Assembly (NCBI RefSeq): GCF_000495855.1
Contig: NZ_AWGF01000005.1
Coordinates: 1 to 64,000 of the forward strand
Direction of reading: 5' to 3'
Length of the DNA stretch: 64,000 bases
Source of the DNA: Asticcacaulis sp. YBE204
GTDB taxonomy: Bacteria > Pseudomonadota > Alphaproteobacteria > Caulobacterales > Caulobacteraceae
The notes under the pieces are model-generated. The model was given only the letters and a program-made list of their open reading frames with translations. It did no database searches and was not told the DNA's origin. Position 1 is the first letter of the stretch. Every line of letters starts with the position of its first letter. Shown here one piece after another: positions 19,142 through 27,076 of this stretch. The position numbers were made by a program, and so were the translations under genes.

Positions 19142-20508
19142 AACCGTGCCGGCACATTCCGGCGCCGTGACAGCGCTGAACTCGCACTCCGCCGACCAGG
19201 CGCGGGCAGGACCAGTTCTCTTCGCATTGTGCTACTAATACCGCGGATATTGTCATCATCGACACCTGTCTCTTCGGCGATAGCCGGCCAAGTATCTACC
19301 GTTTCCTGAATATCGCGGATCATTTTCTCGGCGGCCGGCCGTTTCATGCCGCAGAATTCGCCGAATGCCAGTAGATCCTCGAGCTCAAAGGCATCACGCT
19401 TGCTGTTGAGGCTCATCTGGTGCGTGCTGGTCCAGTCGCCAGAAGCATTATAAGCGTAGCTGACGTCGAAGGCGGGTGACAATCGCCACTCCCCTTTTCG
19501 ATTCATCAGAAAGGCGATGTTTTTCACATGGTCGTCCTGATTGCGGACCATGATGTTGAAGACTGCTCGCCGGAATTGCTGCTCGATGTCGTAGGTCGGA
19601 AGGTCGAGCATTCGAATGGTTTCAACAGCCTGTTCATAACTGTAAGCGCCGGCCGCATTGAAATTATAATGCCGTAACGCGGCGAGCGATTGCATGTGAA
19701 TTTTCTGACCGGCCTCCGTTCGGTCAAATCGCCGCGTCATGAAATGCGCTCTGCCACCTTCATGGTGTAAACGACATTCAGTCATGTCGATCCCTGCGGC
19801 GCGCGCCAACAGATAGAAGCTATATTCGATACTGCCAAAGCCTTGGGGATCGGCAAGCTCCTTATCTCTGTTATTTCCAATGCCGTCGAACTTCATCAGC
19901 CAATAGCTGAAGCCTTCACCAGCCTTAATCTGGCCCGAACGGAATTCACCGGTTTGCCCGTTCCATGCCAGGACGGCCTTGGCGCGCGCGCCACCGGCTG
20001 ACGTGCCGACGCGAACGATGTCTTGGAGCGTCTCGTGATCGTCTTCACCCGTGAGGACGCCAGCGAGACCCTCCCGGTTGTTGAGAACGATATTGGCCAG
20101 ATTTACCAGTGCATCGACCTCGACGGCGCGTGAGCCCTTCCTGCCCGGCGAGATCGCCGGATGGAATTCGAGCGCGCCCATACCCCTGCTGCCGATATAA
20201 CAGAGCCGCTCGACTGGATTGAAGCTCGTGGTAGCGCGGCCCTGCTGGGCCAGCCAGGCGTCGATCAGAGCTTTTCCGAACTTGTCGGGAAGCGAGTCTG
20301 CCAGCAAGCCGGGAAGACCTTTAAATGCTTCTTTTGGCAGGCTAGGGAATTCATATGGATCTGTTCCCAGTGGCATTGCCAGTGGTGTCAGTTGGATGCC
20401 ACTCGCCACGAAGTTCGGATCATACTGGAAAACCCCAATTTGTCGATTTTCCAACCAACTGACAGCGCCTATATCCCTGCCCCATAGCCGCACATATGCG
20501 TCGGTCAT
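19138..20508 (-). CDS. hipA: HipA-type serine/threonine kinase toxin
   Basis: A 456-residue HipA-family kinase that can stall translation by phosphorylating a cellular target such as glutamyl-tRNA synthetase. The N-terminal HipA-N region is at about 1-110. Around residue 168 is GTSAGGARAKAVL, the P-loop-like segment. Catalytic NQDDHVKN (Asp 325 region) and AFDVSYA (Asp 348) are present, so it should be active. It overlaps hipB by 4 bp (ATGA) at its start. The end overlaps the PIN toxin by 4 bp in the opposite direction. Confidence 0.92.
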   Translation of the reverse strand: MTDAYVRLWGRDIGAVSWLENRQIGVFQYDPNFVASGIQLTPLAMPLGTDPYEFPSLPKEAFKGLPGLLADSLPDKFGKALIDAWLAQQGRATTSFNPVERLCYIGSRGMGALEFHPAISPGRKGSRAVEVDALVNLANIVLNNREGLAGVLTGEDDHETLQDIVRVGTSAGGARAKAVLAWNGQTGEFRSGQIKAGEGFSYWLMKFDGIGNNRDKELADPQGFGSIEYSFYLLARAAGIDMTECRLHHEGGRAHFMTRRFDRTEAGQKIHMQSLAALRHYNFNAAGAYSYEQAVETIRMLDLPTYDIEQQFRRAVFNIMVRNQDDHVKNIAFLMNRKGEWRLSPAFDVSYAYNASGDWTSTHQMSLNSKRDAFELEDLLAFGEFCGMKRPAAEKMIRDIQETVDTWPAIAEETGVDDDNIRGISSTMRRELVLPAPGRRSASSALSRRRNVPARF

Positions 20509-20867
20509 TCGTCCTCATCCCCCCATGCCCATTGTGAAGCGGGTTGGGTTTCAGCTTGCCGAGGCCGCGCGCGTTGACGTTCCCGGCCCCGTAATTTTAC
20601 GCGCTCGATAGGCCTCACCGCTGGATCGGGCAGCATACCGAGCAGGTTTGATTCCATATTCAGCGCCAAGAGAATGCGAATAAAAGAATCGAGCGAAGCG
20701 CCCTCGCCGGCTTCCAGTCTGGCAACCGTACGTGCGGACGTGCCGGTTTCCTTGGCAAGCTGTGCGCGGGTCAAGTTGCGGCTTAATCTGAGTTTGGATA
20801 AACGGTCGCCCAGTTGCGATTCCAAGTGGCTGACCGTCTTGATTAAAGCATCAGGATTAGTGGACAT
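20505..20867 (-). CDS. hipB: HipB-type XRE antitoxin
   Basis: A 120-residue helix-turn-helix protein when started at the second Met (20867); the first frame start is 20876. The HTH region is RLSRNLTRAQLAKETGTSARTVARLEAGEGASLDSFIRIL. The C-terminal part is basic and then acidic (WAWGDEDE), similar to the tail by which HipB holds HipA. It is the promoter-proximal gene and lies below three operator-like palindromes, consistent with self-repression. Confidence 0.88.
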   Translation of the reverse strand: MSTNPDALIKTVSHLESQLGDRLSKLRLSRNLTRAQLAKETGTSARTVARLEAGEGASLDSFIRILLALNMESNLLGMLPDPAVRPIERVKLRGRERQRARPRQAETQPASQWAWGDEDE

Positions 20868-20902
20868 ATGTGGCACATTAAATAGGATTAATGGCCTTAA
20901 TG

Positions 20903-21032
20903 TGCCATATTTGGCCCATTATAAGCAAGAACGTATAATTGTTTATTGCGATCCGACTGAAAAAGTTTTGTATAAGATGCCAAATTTGGCACATTAATTC
21001 CCTTAATCTGGCTTAATATGCCAAATTTGGCA
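20903..21032. promoter_or_regulatory. Three operator palindromes upstream of hipBA
   Basis: Two identical perfect 14-bp palindromes, TGCCAAATTTGGCA, lie at 20978-20991 and 21019-21032, 41 bp apart (near four helical turns). A third copy with one change per arm, TGCCATATTTGGCC, is at 20903-20916, between them and the hipB start. TTAA motifs repeat around them. HipB-type repressors bind several spaced palindromes, so this is a good candidate array. The promoter elements themselves were not resolved. Confidence 0.75.
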
Positions 21033-21336
21033 CTTTATAGGTACTAATATATCGGGCGAGTCTAGGCACCCATGTTCCTATAATTTTATAATATCCGCTG
21101 AAATCATGCCATGCCTGAGGGGTGCCATTGTGTGATTGAGTGCGGGCAATACTGGGTAAGTTCATCCAGTATGACAAAGGCTTGGTGGAGCAGTTTTAAA
21201 ATTGCGGGTCCGTTTTTTTAATTCTGCGGGCCACCTATTTTGAAAATCGCGGCATCCTTCACGATGTGAGCTGGAGTTTTTGGCAAAATGGACAGACCTC
21301 TATGACAGGCCGAGGCTATCTGCAAAAGTCCAAAGA
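21033..21336. other. Intergenic stretch with repeated GCGGG motifs
   Basis: About 300 bases with no supportable gene. The middle (about 21194-21256) repeats a short AAATTGCGGGT / AATTCTGCGGG / AAATCGCGG pattern, perhaps the decayed end of an insertion element. No transposase remnant was found next to it. Confidence 0.4.
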
Positions 21337-21864
21337 TCATAGCAAACCCTTCTCCCGAAGTCCGCTAGCAAAAGTCGCCAACGGCATTATCAGGGTAAGT
21401 GTATGGTTTTTAAGCGGTTCAGCGCCGTATTTTCCGTACCATGCTGCGGCGCGTTCGTTATTAGCGTCTATGATGAGCACCCGACCGCCAACTTGCTCTG
21501 AAATGCGTAGGCAGCGGAGTGCCGCAGCAGCCAGCAGTTGTCCGCCTAAACCTAATCCAGCAACAGAGGTATCCGTTGCTATCCGCGCCAGCTTGAAGCC
21601 AGACACCTCGTGTCTCGCTAGGCCTCTGACCAAATTCGTCGGAACCTCATCATGTGAAACTGCAGATGGGGTAATGGTGTAAAACCCGAGGATTTTCTCT
21701 GGCCTATCAGTTTTGATGGCACAAAAAGTTTTTGCCGCGTTATGGTCGTGACTCTGACGAGCAAAACGTTGCAGAAATTCGTTCATCTGATCGTCGCCAC
21801 AATCAAATATTTTTCGGTCATGCGATTTCGATATTGGCTCTTCGTGCCAGAGCGGGAGGATCAT
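21337..21864 (-). CDS. GNAT-family toxin (TacT-like)
   Basis: A 175-residue GNAT acetyltransferase. Such proteins acetylate charged tRNA and block translation. The acetyl-CoA loop is seen around GLGLGGQLLAAAALRCL, and the C-terminal YGKYGAEPL has the Tyr-containing strand typical of TacT. The partner gene, a DUF1778 antitoxin, overlaps its start by 4 bp. The N-terminal FDCGDDQMNEFLQRFARQ also matches TacT-type proteins. Activity is inferred from family only. Confidence 0.9.
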   Translation of the reverse strand: MILPLWHEEPISKSHDRKIFDCGDDQMNEFLQRFARQSHDHNAAKTFCAIKTDRPEKILGFYTITPSAVSHDEVPTNLVRGLARHEVSGFKLARIATDTSVAGLGLGGQLLAAAALRCLRISEQVGGRVLIIDANNERAAAWYGKYGAEPLKNHTLTLIMPLATFASGLREKGLL

Positions 21865-22139
21865 AGCGTGGAGGGTAACGCCGCTATAACCGCCCGTAAT
21901 TTTACATTTGGCTTCGGCGGGTTTTCAAGCAATTCAAGAACGCGAGTGAAGTCCCGCTTAGACAGGATTATGGCTTCGGCGGCCTCGATCACTGAGTCCG
22001 CTTCTTTTAGTGCCGTCTGCATGATGAAGTTGGTAAGATCCGTATTTTGGATCGCCGCGGCCCGGATCAGCTTAGCTTTTGCTTCCGGCGAAACCCTCAA
22101 ATGCATTCGCTTATTGTCATCGACGGCCACGCTTGGCAT
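21861..22139 (-). CDS. DUF1778 antitoxin (TacA-like)
   Basis: A 92-residue ribbon-helix-helix antitoxin. It contains RMHLRVSPEAKAKLIRAAAIQNTDLTNFIM, the DUF1778 DNA-binding region, and an acidic/hydrophobic C-terminus (ELLENPPKPNVKLRAVIA) for toxin binding. The start at 22139 is chosen because GGAG lies 6 bases before it; the frame start at 22190 lies inside the promoter -35/-10 region. It precedes and overlaps the GNAT gene by 4 bp. Confidence 0.88.
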   Translation of the reverse strand: MPSVAVDDNKRMHLRVSPEAKAKLIRAAAIQNTDLTNFIMQTALKEADSVIEAAEAIILSKRDFTRVLELLENPPKPNVKLRAVIAALPSTL

Positions 22140-22169
22140 CTGAAGCTCCATCCATAGAAATTCCAGTGC

Positions 22170-22203
22170 ATTGTACACACATACAGTCAATTGTCAATGT
22201 GTG
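22170..22203 (-). promoter_or_regulatory. Promoter and operator of the TacAT-like module
   Basis: On the minus strand, TTGACA (22192-22197) and TACAAT (22170-22175) are spaced by 16 bp, a strong sigma-70 promoter. A 7-bp inverted repeat, CACACAT (22176-22182) and ATGTGTG (22197-22203), spans the spacer and -35 and is a likely antitoxin binding site. The -10 places transcription start near 22163, which rules out 22190 as the coding start. Confidence 0.7.
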
Positions 22204-22823
22204 CGCCATGAATGCGTACGTCGCATAAAGCTTATGGGAAATGTGCGTTGCAAAAGACGCGTGAAAGGAAGCGTAATGAACTGACTATCACGTGTAAAGC
22301 TGCTTTAGCGATGGAGGTCGGCCCACCGGCATCGGCGTCCAGACGCAGGTGTCAAACCACCCCAAGCGGCTGTGGTCAAAAGCCATGGTCGTGAGCATTG
22401 GGGCTAAATGTGAGGGATAAACCGTGCTGGTATGTGTCAGAGAGACGAGCGAAAGCAAACCGTACGACTTTGCTTCAACAGCCCGAACACGTCCTCTGAC
22501 CATCCTTCGATTGGAAGAAATAAGCCCATATCTTGAAAATAACGTCAAATCTGACATCACAAGGTGCCGCAACTGAAACCAATTGTTATCTCGCTATTTG
22601 AGAGCATCATCTATTTCAGCCGCTAATAAATCCTATGGAAATCGGGTTTATCAAGCGCAGATGCTGCTTAGAATGACGCTAAATTCTCCCATCATTAGCA
22701 TTATGAAGCGTTAATATAATACCCCATCCGTAATTGAGGCCGGATATGACTTATCGACATGCCTTTATTAAATCGCCGCGTTCAGTTAAAGCTGTACACC
22801 CGGCCATTCGCGTGCCGTAGGAA
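22204..22823. other. Intergenic stretch without a supported gene
   Basis: About 620 bases. Short frames exist on both strands (22288-22572 minus, 22212-22394 plus), but none has a ribosome site, usual codon pattern or recognisable domain. It may hold decayed DNA at the right side of the toxin-antitoxin block. I see no repeat, tRNA or clear promoter. Confidence 0.5.
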
Positions 22824-23090
22824 ATGGCGATGCGAAATGAAAACACTGGTTTCGACGACGCACCTGATGTCGTCCAGGAGGTGTTCGAAAAATATCGGGT
22901 CGGCGGGGTTTCCGACGTGCGGGCGCGGAACGCTATTGTGTCGTATGTCTGCGCTCTCGCGCCTGAAGATATGTTTTCTGAAGAACTGCTGAACCGCTTC
23001 GAAGTCTATGTCGATATCGCGCTTCAGGGCTTCAAGCGGGCGCAATGTAAAGCGATGCGCAAGGGCCTGTCGAGATCATCAACGCCCTGA
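22824..23090 (+). CDS. Small hypothetical protein
   Basis: An 88-residue protein of unknown family. The start at 22824 or 22830 follows AGGAAATGG, a fair ribosome site. The sequence is acidic at first (ENTGFDDAPDVVQEVFEKY) and basic at the end (KRAQCKAMRKGL); helices are likely throughout and there is no signal peptide. The opposite-strand frame (22782-23045) is its shadow. It lies between the toxin-antitoxin block and the RsbQ-like gene. It may be a small regulator, but nothing proves that. Confidence 0.5.
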   Translation: MAMRNENTGFDDAPDVVQEVFEKYRVGGVSDVRARNAIVSYVCALAPEDMFSEELLNRFEVYVDIALQGFKRAQCKAMRKGLSRSSTP

Positions 23091-23161
23091 GTCGAGGCGA
23101 CGATGCGGCCATGTTAATTTTGGCCTGATTTTGAGCGCTTCACTTCACAGTATCCAGTAGA

Positions 23162-23317
23162 CTACGGTTTATCGTGCCTGGATTGAAAATTGATTGAGGC
23201 TTCTTCTATTGCCATGAGCAGCGCCACGCACCCGCTGCTGGGGTCGATATCGCCAGCATTTATTCTGGCAATGATATCTGCCACCTGGTCAGCTGTCGAT
23301 TTGGGTTGATCAGGCAT
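23162..23317 (-). CDS. Very small hypothetical protein
   Basis: A 51-residue ORF on the minus strand. It reads MPDQPKSTADQVADI at the start, then helical segments IIARINAGDIDPSSGC and VALLMAIEEA, and ends NFQSRHDKP. The sense strand has normal codon bias and no internal odd codons. The ribosome site before the ATG is weak. No family is recognised. Confidence 0.4.
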   Translation of the reverse strand: MPDQPKSTADQVADIIARINAGDIDPSSGCVALLMAIEEASINFQSRHDKP

Positions 23318-23556
23318 TTCGGCAATCCGCTGGAGGGTTCGTCACTCTAAATTGAGGAACGTTAAAAATCACCGCTTACTTGTGGGGCGCACCGCACCTC
23401 ATGTCACCCCGTCAAATTATTGCGTTTGATCATGACGGGACAGGTTAGCTTAGTGAAAGCGGACAATCCCTCGATAAAATTGTCGCTCATTCCATATAAT
23501 CCTCTGGTCATGTGGATTTGAAGCCAGCTTTTTGGTAAGCAGGGCGAAGGTGCAAT

Positions 23557-24351
23557 ATGAATCTGGTTGAGCGTAACAACATCAAGGTGACGGGTAACAG
23601 TAGGGCTGCGGCCACGCTGCTCTTTGCACATGGGTTCGGCTGTGACCAGAATATGTGGCGATATGTGGCCCCATCGTTTGCCTCCCGTTTTAAAATCGTT
23701 CTCTTCGACCACGTAGGCGCCGGTGAATCCGATCTGAAATGCTTTGTGCCATCGAAGTATGCGTCGCTAGATGGGTATGCAGATGATGTCCTTGAGATCA
23801 TCGATGATCTGAAATTGACGAATGTAATTTTCGTTGGCCACTCGGTCAGTTCGATGATTGGTGTGATCGCTGCCAACAAGGCACCTGGCGCGATCCAGTC
23901 TCTCGTCCTAGTTGGTCCCTCCCCTTCCTATATCGACGATGGGGATTACACAGGGGGGTTCACCCGGCCCCAGATCGAAGAATTGCTTCAGTCTTTGGAC
24001 AGTAATCACATGGGTTGGTCGATGACCATGGCCCCCGTCATTATGGCCAATCCGGAGCGAGAAGAACTGGCGAAGGAGCTGACCGCCAGCTTCTGCCGAA
24101 CTGATCCGGAAATGGCAAAGGCTTTCGCGACAACGACCTTTCTCAGTGACAGCCGAACGGCCCTACCACTGGTAACGGTGCCAACTTTAATTCTGCAATG
24201 TTCAGATGACGTTATCGCGCCGGAGGAAGTTGGTCGTTATATTCATGCGCAGATCCCTCACAGCAAGCTTATAGTCATGGAAGCAACCGGTCACTGCCCA
24301 AATCTCAGCGCGCCGGAGGAGACCATCGCCGCGATTGAATCGTTCGTCTAA
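23557..24351 (+). CDS. RsbQ-like alpha/beta hydrolase
   Basis: A 264-residue alpha/beta hydrolase that is strikingly like Bacillus RsbQ along its whole length: FAHGFGCDQ, LFDHVGAGESDL, GHSVSSMIG with Ser 96, LILQCSDDVIAP with Asp 218 and GHCPNLS with His 246. The catalytic triad Ser-Asp-His is complete. RsbQ makes or holds a small hydrophobic signal for the PAS domain of RsbP; plant KAI2/D14 receptors are distant relatives. The start at 23557 follows a GAAGG ribosome site. The stop codon abuts the ATG of the PAS kinase (24352), so the two proteins almost certainly work together. Confidence 0.92.
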   Translation: MNLVERNNIKVTGNSRAAATLLFAHGFGCDQNMWRYVAPSFASRFKIVLFDHVGAGESDLKCFVPSKYASLDGYADDVLEIIDDLKLTNVIFVGHSVSSMIGVIAANKAPGAIQSLVLVGPSPSYIDDGDYTGGFTRPQIEELLQSLDSNHMGWSMTMAPVIMANPEREELAKELTASFCRTDPEMAKAFATTTFLSDSRTALPLVTVPTLILQCSDDVIAPEEVGRYIHAQIPHSKLIVMEATGHCPNLSAPEETIAAIESFV

Positions 24352-25473
24352 ATGGCGTCCGATCATTCTTACTCGAATTGGCATAATTTTCAGGATAGCT
24401 ATGAAAGCTTTTTTGAAAACTCGCCCTGTGGCTTCGTGACTGCCGAAGGCCGAGCAAAAATTGTCAAATGTAATGCGCGCTTTGCGGGATGGCTCGGCTA
24501 TGAGGCCGGTGAGCTGGTCGGCAAGCGCTTTTCCGATTTGATGACCGTGTCGGGCAAGGTGTTCTATGAAACCCACCTGGCGCCCCTCCTCCGTATGCAG
24601 GGATATTTCGAAGAAGCGGCACTGGAGTTGGTGTCCAAGACCGGCGAGCGGGTGCACTTCCTGATAAATGCGGCCGAAGAACGCGACGACGCCGGAAAGC
24701 CGCTTTTCGTGAGACTGGCCCTGTTCCGCGCAACGGATCGCCGGCTCCTGGAACAGAATCTGCAAATGGCGAAGCTGGCTGCTGAAAGCAGCCTTGCCGC
24801 AGAGCGCGACGCCTCCGTTTTTCGTGAGCAATTTATCGCTGTCCTCGGTCACGACCTGCGCAATCCACTGGGAGCTATTTCATCGGGAAGTCAGTTGCTG
24901 GCCAGGTCAACGCTCGACACGCGTCAGCAATCGATCGTCACCATGATGCAGACCAGCGCGGCTCGCATGGCAGAGCTGATCGAAAACGTCATGGACTTCG
25001 CCCGAACGCGCCTCGGCGGCGGATTGGGTATTGAGCGGCGTCCGGATGATTTGGGGCCAAGGCTGGTTCATACTGTCGACGAACTACGCTCGGCTTTTCC
25101 GGATCGGGATATTCGTACGGCGATCGACTTGCCTTCACCGATCAATTGTGACGCAGCGCGCCTGACGCAACTCCTGTCAAATCTTGTTGCCAACGCCGTT
25201 TCACACGGCTCTAAGGATCAGGCTATCCATGTCTCAGCGCAGGTCTTTGACGGGGCATTTGAGCTTGCGGTTGCAAATGGAGGCCGGCCCATCCCGGCGG
25301 AATTGCTCGCTGTGCTGTTCCAACCCTTCACACGGGAACAAGCGCGGCCCAGCCAGAATGGGCTCGGCTTAGGGCTTTATATCGCTGCCGAAATCGCCAG
25401 AGGGCATGGTGGCGAACTGAGCGTCACCTCGACCGACACGGAGACACGATTTGCTTTTCGAATGCCTTTGTGA
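24352..25473 (+). CDS. PAS-domain histidine kinase with RsbP-like sensor
   Basis: A 373-residue soluble histidine kinase. Residues about 10-125 form a PAS domain whose sequence (SPCGFVTAEGRAKIVKCNARF, VSGKVFYETHLAPLLR) resembles the PAS domain of Bacillus RsbP. A short helical linker (130-155) follows, then HisKA with GHDLRNP (His 167), the N box at QLLSNLVANAVSHG and a GLGLGLYIAAEIARGHGG G box. The RsbP phosphatase is thus replaced by a kinase. It directly abuts the RsbQ-like gene. No response regulator is next to it, so its output is unknown. Confidence 0.92.
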   Translation: MASDHSYSNWHNFQDSYESFFENSPCGFVTAEGRAKIVKCNARFAGWLGYEAGELVGKRFSDLMTVSGKVFYETHLAPLLRMQGYFEEAALELVSKTGERVHFLINAAEERDDAGKPLFVRLALFRATDRRLLEQNLQMAKLAAESSLAAERDASVFREQFIAVLGHDLRNPLGAISSGSQLLARSTLDTRQQSIVTMMQTSAARMAELIENVMDFARTRLGGGLGIERRPDDLGPRLVHTVDELRSAFPDRDIRTAIDLPSPINCDAARLTQLLSNLVANAVSHGSKDQAIHVSAQVFDGAFELAVANGGRPIPAELLAVLFQPFTREQARPSQNGLGLGLYIAAEIARGHGGELSVTSTDTETRFAFRMPL

Positions 25474-25605
25474 CTGTGTCCAAAGGGTGATGCGATATCC
25501 CGTTCTGGTCGGTGCTAGTGACTTACGCCTCTTTTGTTGTTTAGGCAGAGTAGCGTCCTGAAACCCGATACCAAAATGCCCTAAGCATGTGGAAAAGGAA
25601 TCCTC

Positions 25606-26805
25606 ATGCCCCGTAAAATCCTGATCACTGGCGCCAGCATCGCTGGCAATTGTGCGGCCTGGTGGCTTGCCGAATATGGCTTTGACGTAGTGGTTGTCGA
25701 AAAGGCGCCGTTGTTTCGTAGCGGCGGGCAAAACGTCGATGTGCGGGGCGCGGGGCACGAAGTCATCCGTCGCATGGGTCTGGAGAACGAGGTGAAGGCC
25801 CGCAATACCGGTGAACGGGGTTCCGTCTGGGTCGACGAAGATAATCAGGTGATCGCTGAGTTCGACGCAGAGGATCTGGGCGACGACGGGCCGACGGCGG
25901 AGCTTGAAATCCTCAGAGGCGACCTCGCCTCTCTGCTATACGAGCCTGCGCGTTCGCGCGCCACCTTTCGATTCGGCGATTATATCACCGGCATCACTCA
26001 AACATCGGATGCCATAACGGTCACCTTTGCAGAGTCTGAACCCGAGACATTTGACATTGTCATCGTCGCCGAAGGCGTTGGGTCGTCGACGCGGGAGCTT
26101 GTCTTTCCCGGCGAGAACCACCCTCGATGGATGGACATCACCATGGCGTATTACACCATGCCGAAGGGTGAGACCGATACAGACATGGGTCGCTGGTATA
26201 ACGCCACGGGCGGTCGGGGAATTCTATTACGTCCTGGCCCGGACGGTCAGACACACGCCTTCTTGACGGCTCAGGCCAAGCCGAAAGGCGAAGAGAGCTT
26301 AGGCGTCAACGAACAAAAAGCATGGATGTACGAGCGCTTCCGTGACGCGGAGTGGGAAGCCTCCCGGGCCCTCGAAGGCATGATGATCGCCGAAGATTTT
26401 TACTTCGACGTTCTTCGTCAAGTTAAGATGGAGCGGTGGGCGAACGGTCGGGTGGTGCTGCTAGGGGACGCCGCCTGGTGCGCCACGCCGTTGGCCGGTA
26501 TTGGAACCACACTGGCCCTGACGGGTGCCTACGTGCTGGCGGGCGAGTTGTCGCGGTCAGAAAGTCCGACTGCGGCATTCGCAGCCTATGATGCCCTAAT
26601 GCGGCCTTTTGTTGAGCAGGGCCAAGGCGTGCCTAAGTTCGCCCCGAAGCTCCTGAATCCTCGTTCGCGTCTTGGTCTCGCCACACTGCGTGGCGTAATG
26701 CGCGTATTGGGCCTGCCGGGCATCCGTGAAGCGGCATCTGCGCTGCTGACCGGCAAAACGAAAGACATCGATCTGCCTAATTACAGGGCGACGAGCACCT
26801 CATGA
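25606..26805 (+). CDS. FAD-dependent monooxygenase
   Basis: A 399-residue PHBH-fold flavoprotein. It has the Rossmann start LITGASIAGNCAAWWLAEYGFDVVVVEKAP with the GxGxxG variant GASIAG, a middle DG-like stretch (VIVAEGVGSSTRELV) and the GRVVLLGDAAWCATPLAGIGTTLALTGAY motif that closes the FAD site. The C-terminal tail is hydrophobic and helical. Such enzymes hydroxylate aromatic or polyketide substrates, or inactivate tetracyclines and rifamycin. It starts 132 bp after the PAS kinase on the same strand and may or may not share its transcript. The substrate is unknown. Confidence 0.88.
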   Translation: MPRKILITGASIAGNCAAWWLAEYGFDVVVVEKAPLFRSGGQNVDVRGAGHEVIRRMGLENEVKARNTGERGSVWVDEDNQVIAEFDAEDLGDDGPTAELEILRGDLASLLYEPARSRATFRFGDYITGITQTSDAITVTFAESEPETFDIVIVAEGVGSSTRELVFPGENHPRWMDITMAYYTMPKGETDTDMGRWYNATGGRGILLRPGPDGQTHAFLTAQAKPKGEESLGVNEQKAWMYERFRDAEWEASRALEGMMIAEDFYFDVLRQVKMERWANGRVVLLGDAAWCATPLAGIGTTLALTGAYVLAGELSRSESPTAAFAAYDALMRPFVEQGQGVPKFAPKLLNPRSRLGLATLRGVMRVLGLPGIREAASALLTGKTKDIDLPNYRATSTS

Positions 26806-26840
26806 TATGGTGGCAACCTCTCGTCTGATCTCAAACAGAA

Positions 26841-26878
26841 CGACAAAGGGCTGCCCATAGGGCGGCCCCCCATTGTCG
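26841..26878. terminator. Hairpin after the monooxygenase
   Basis: A large stem-loop: outer arms CGACAA (26841-26846) and TTGTCG (26873-26878), inner arms GGGCTGCCC (26848-26856) and GGGCGGCCC (26860-26868) with one G-U pair and a 3-base loop. It lies 35 bp after the stop at 26805. There is no T-run, so it may stop transcription poorly or stabilise the message. The convergent kinase gene ends at 27077. Confidence 0.55.
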
Positions 26879-27076
26879 ACGGCATGTGGTCAGCTCACGC
26901 GAGCTGGCCCCCACGCTGGCAGATCTTTGGTCCGGCGCCCCGCCGCACCGCGTGCGTCTGTGCTCCGACCTCCGGGATCTGCACAGATTCGAGCCAATCG
27001 AACCACTTGTCAGGATGGGGAACGATAGCGTCCTAACCAAAACTGTTTCGATCCACGTCCAGCGACCTTGTCGGCA

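Noticed and set aside
20991-21020. CtrA sites near hipBA
   Set aside because: TTAA motifs there are spaced by 5 or 6 bases, not 7, so they do not fit the CtrA consensus.
22288-22572. 94-residue minus-strand frame
   Set aside because: No ribosome site or known domain; could be decayed DNA.
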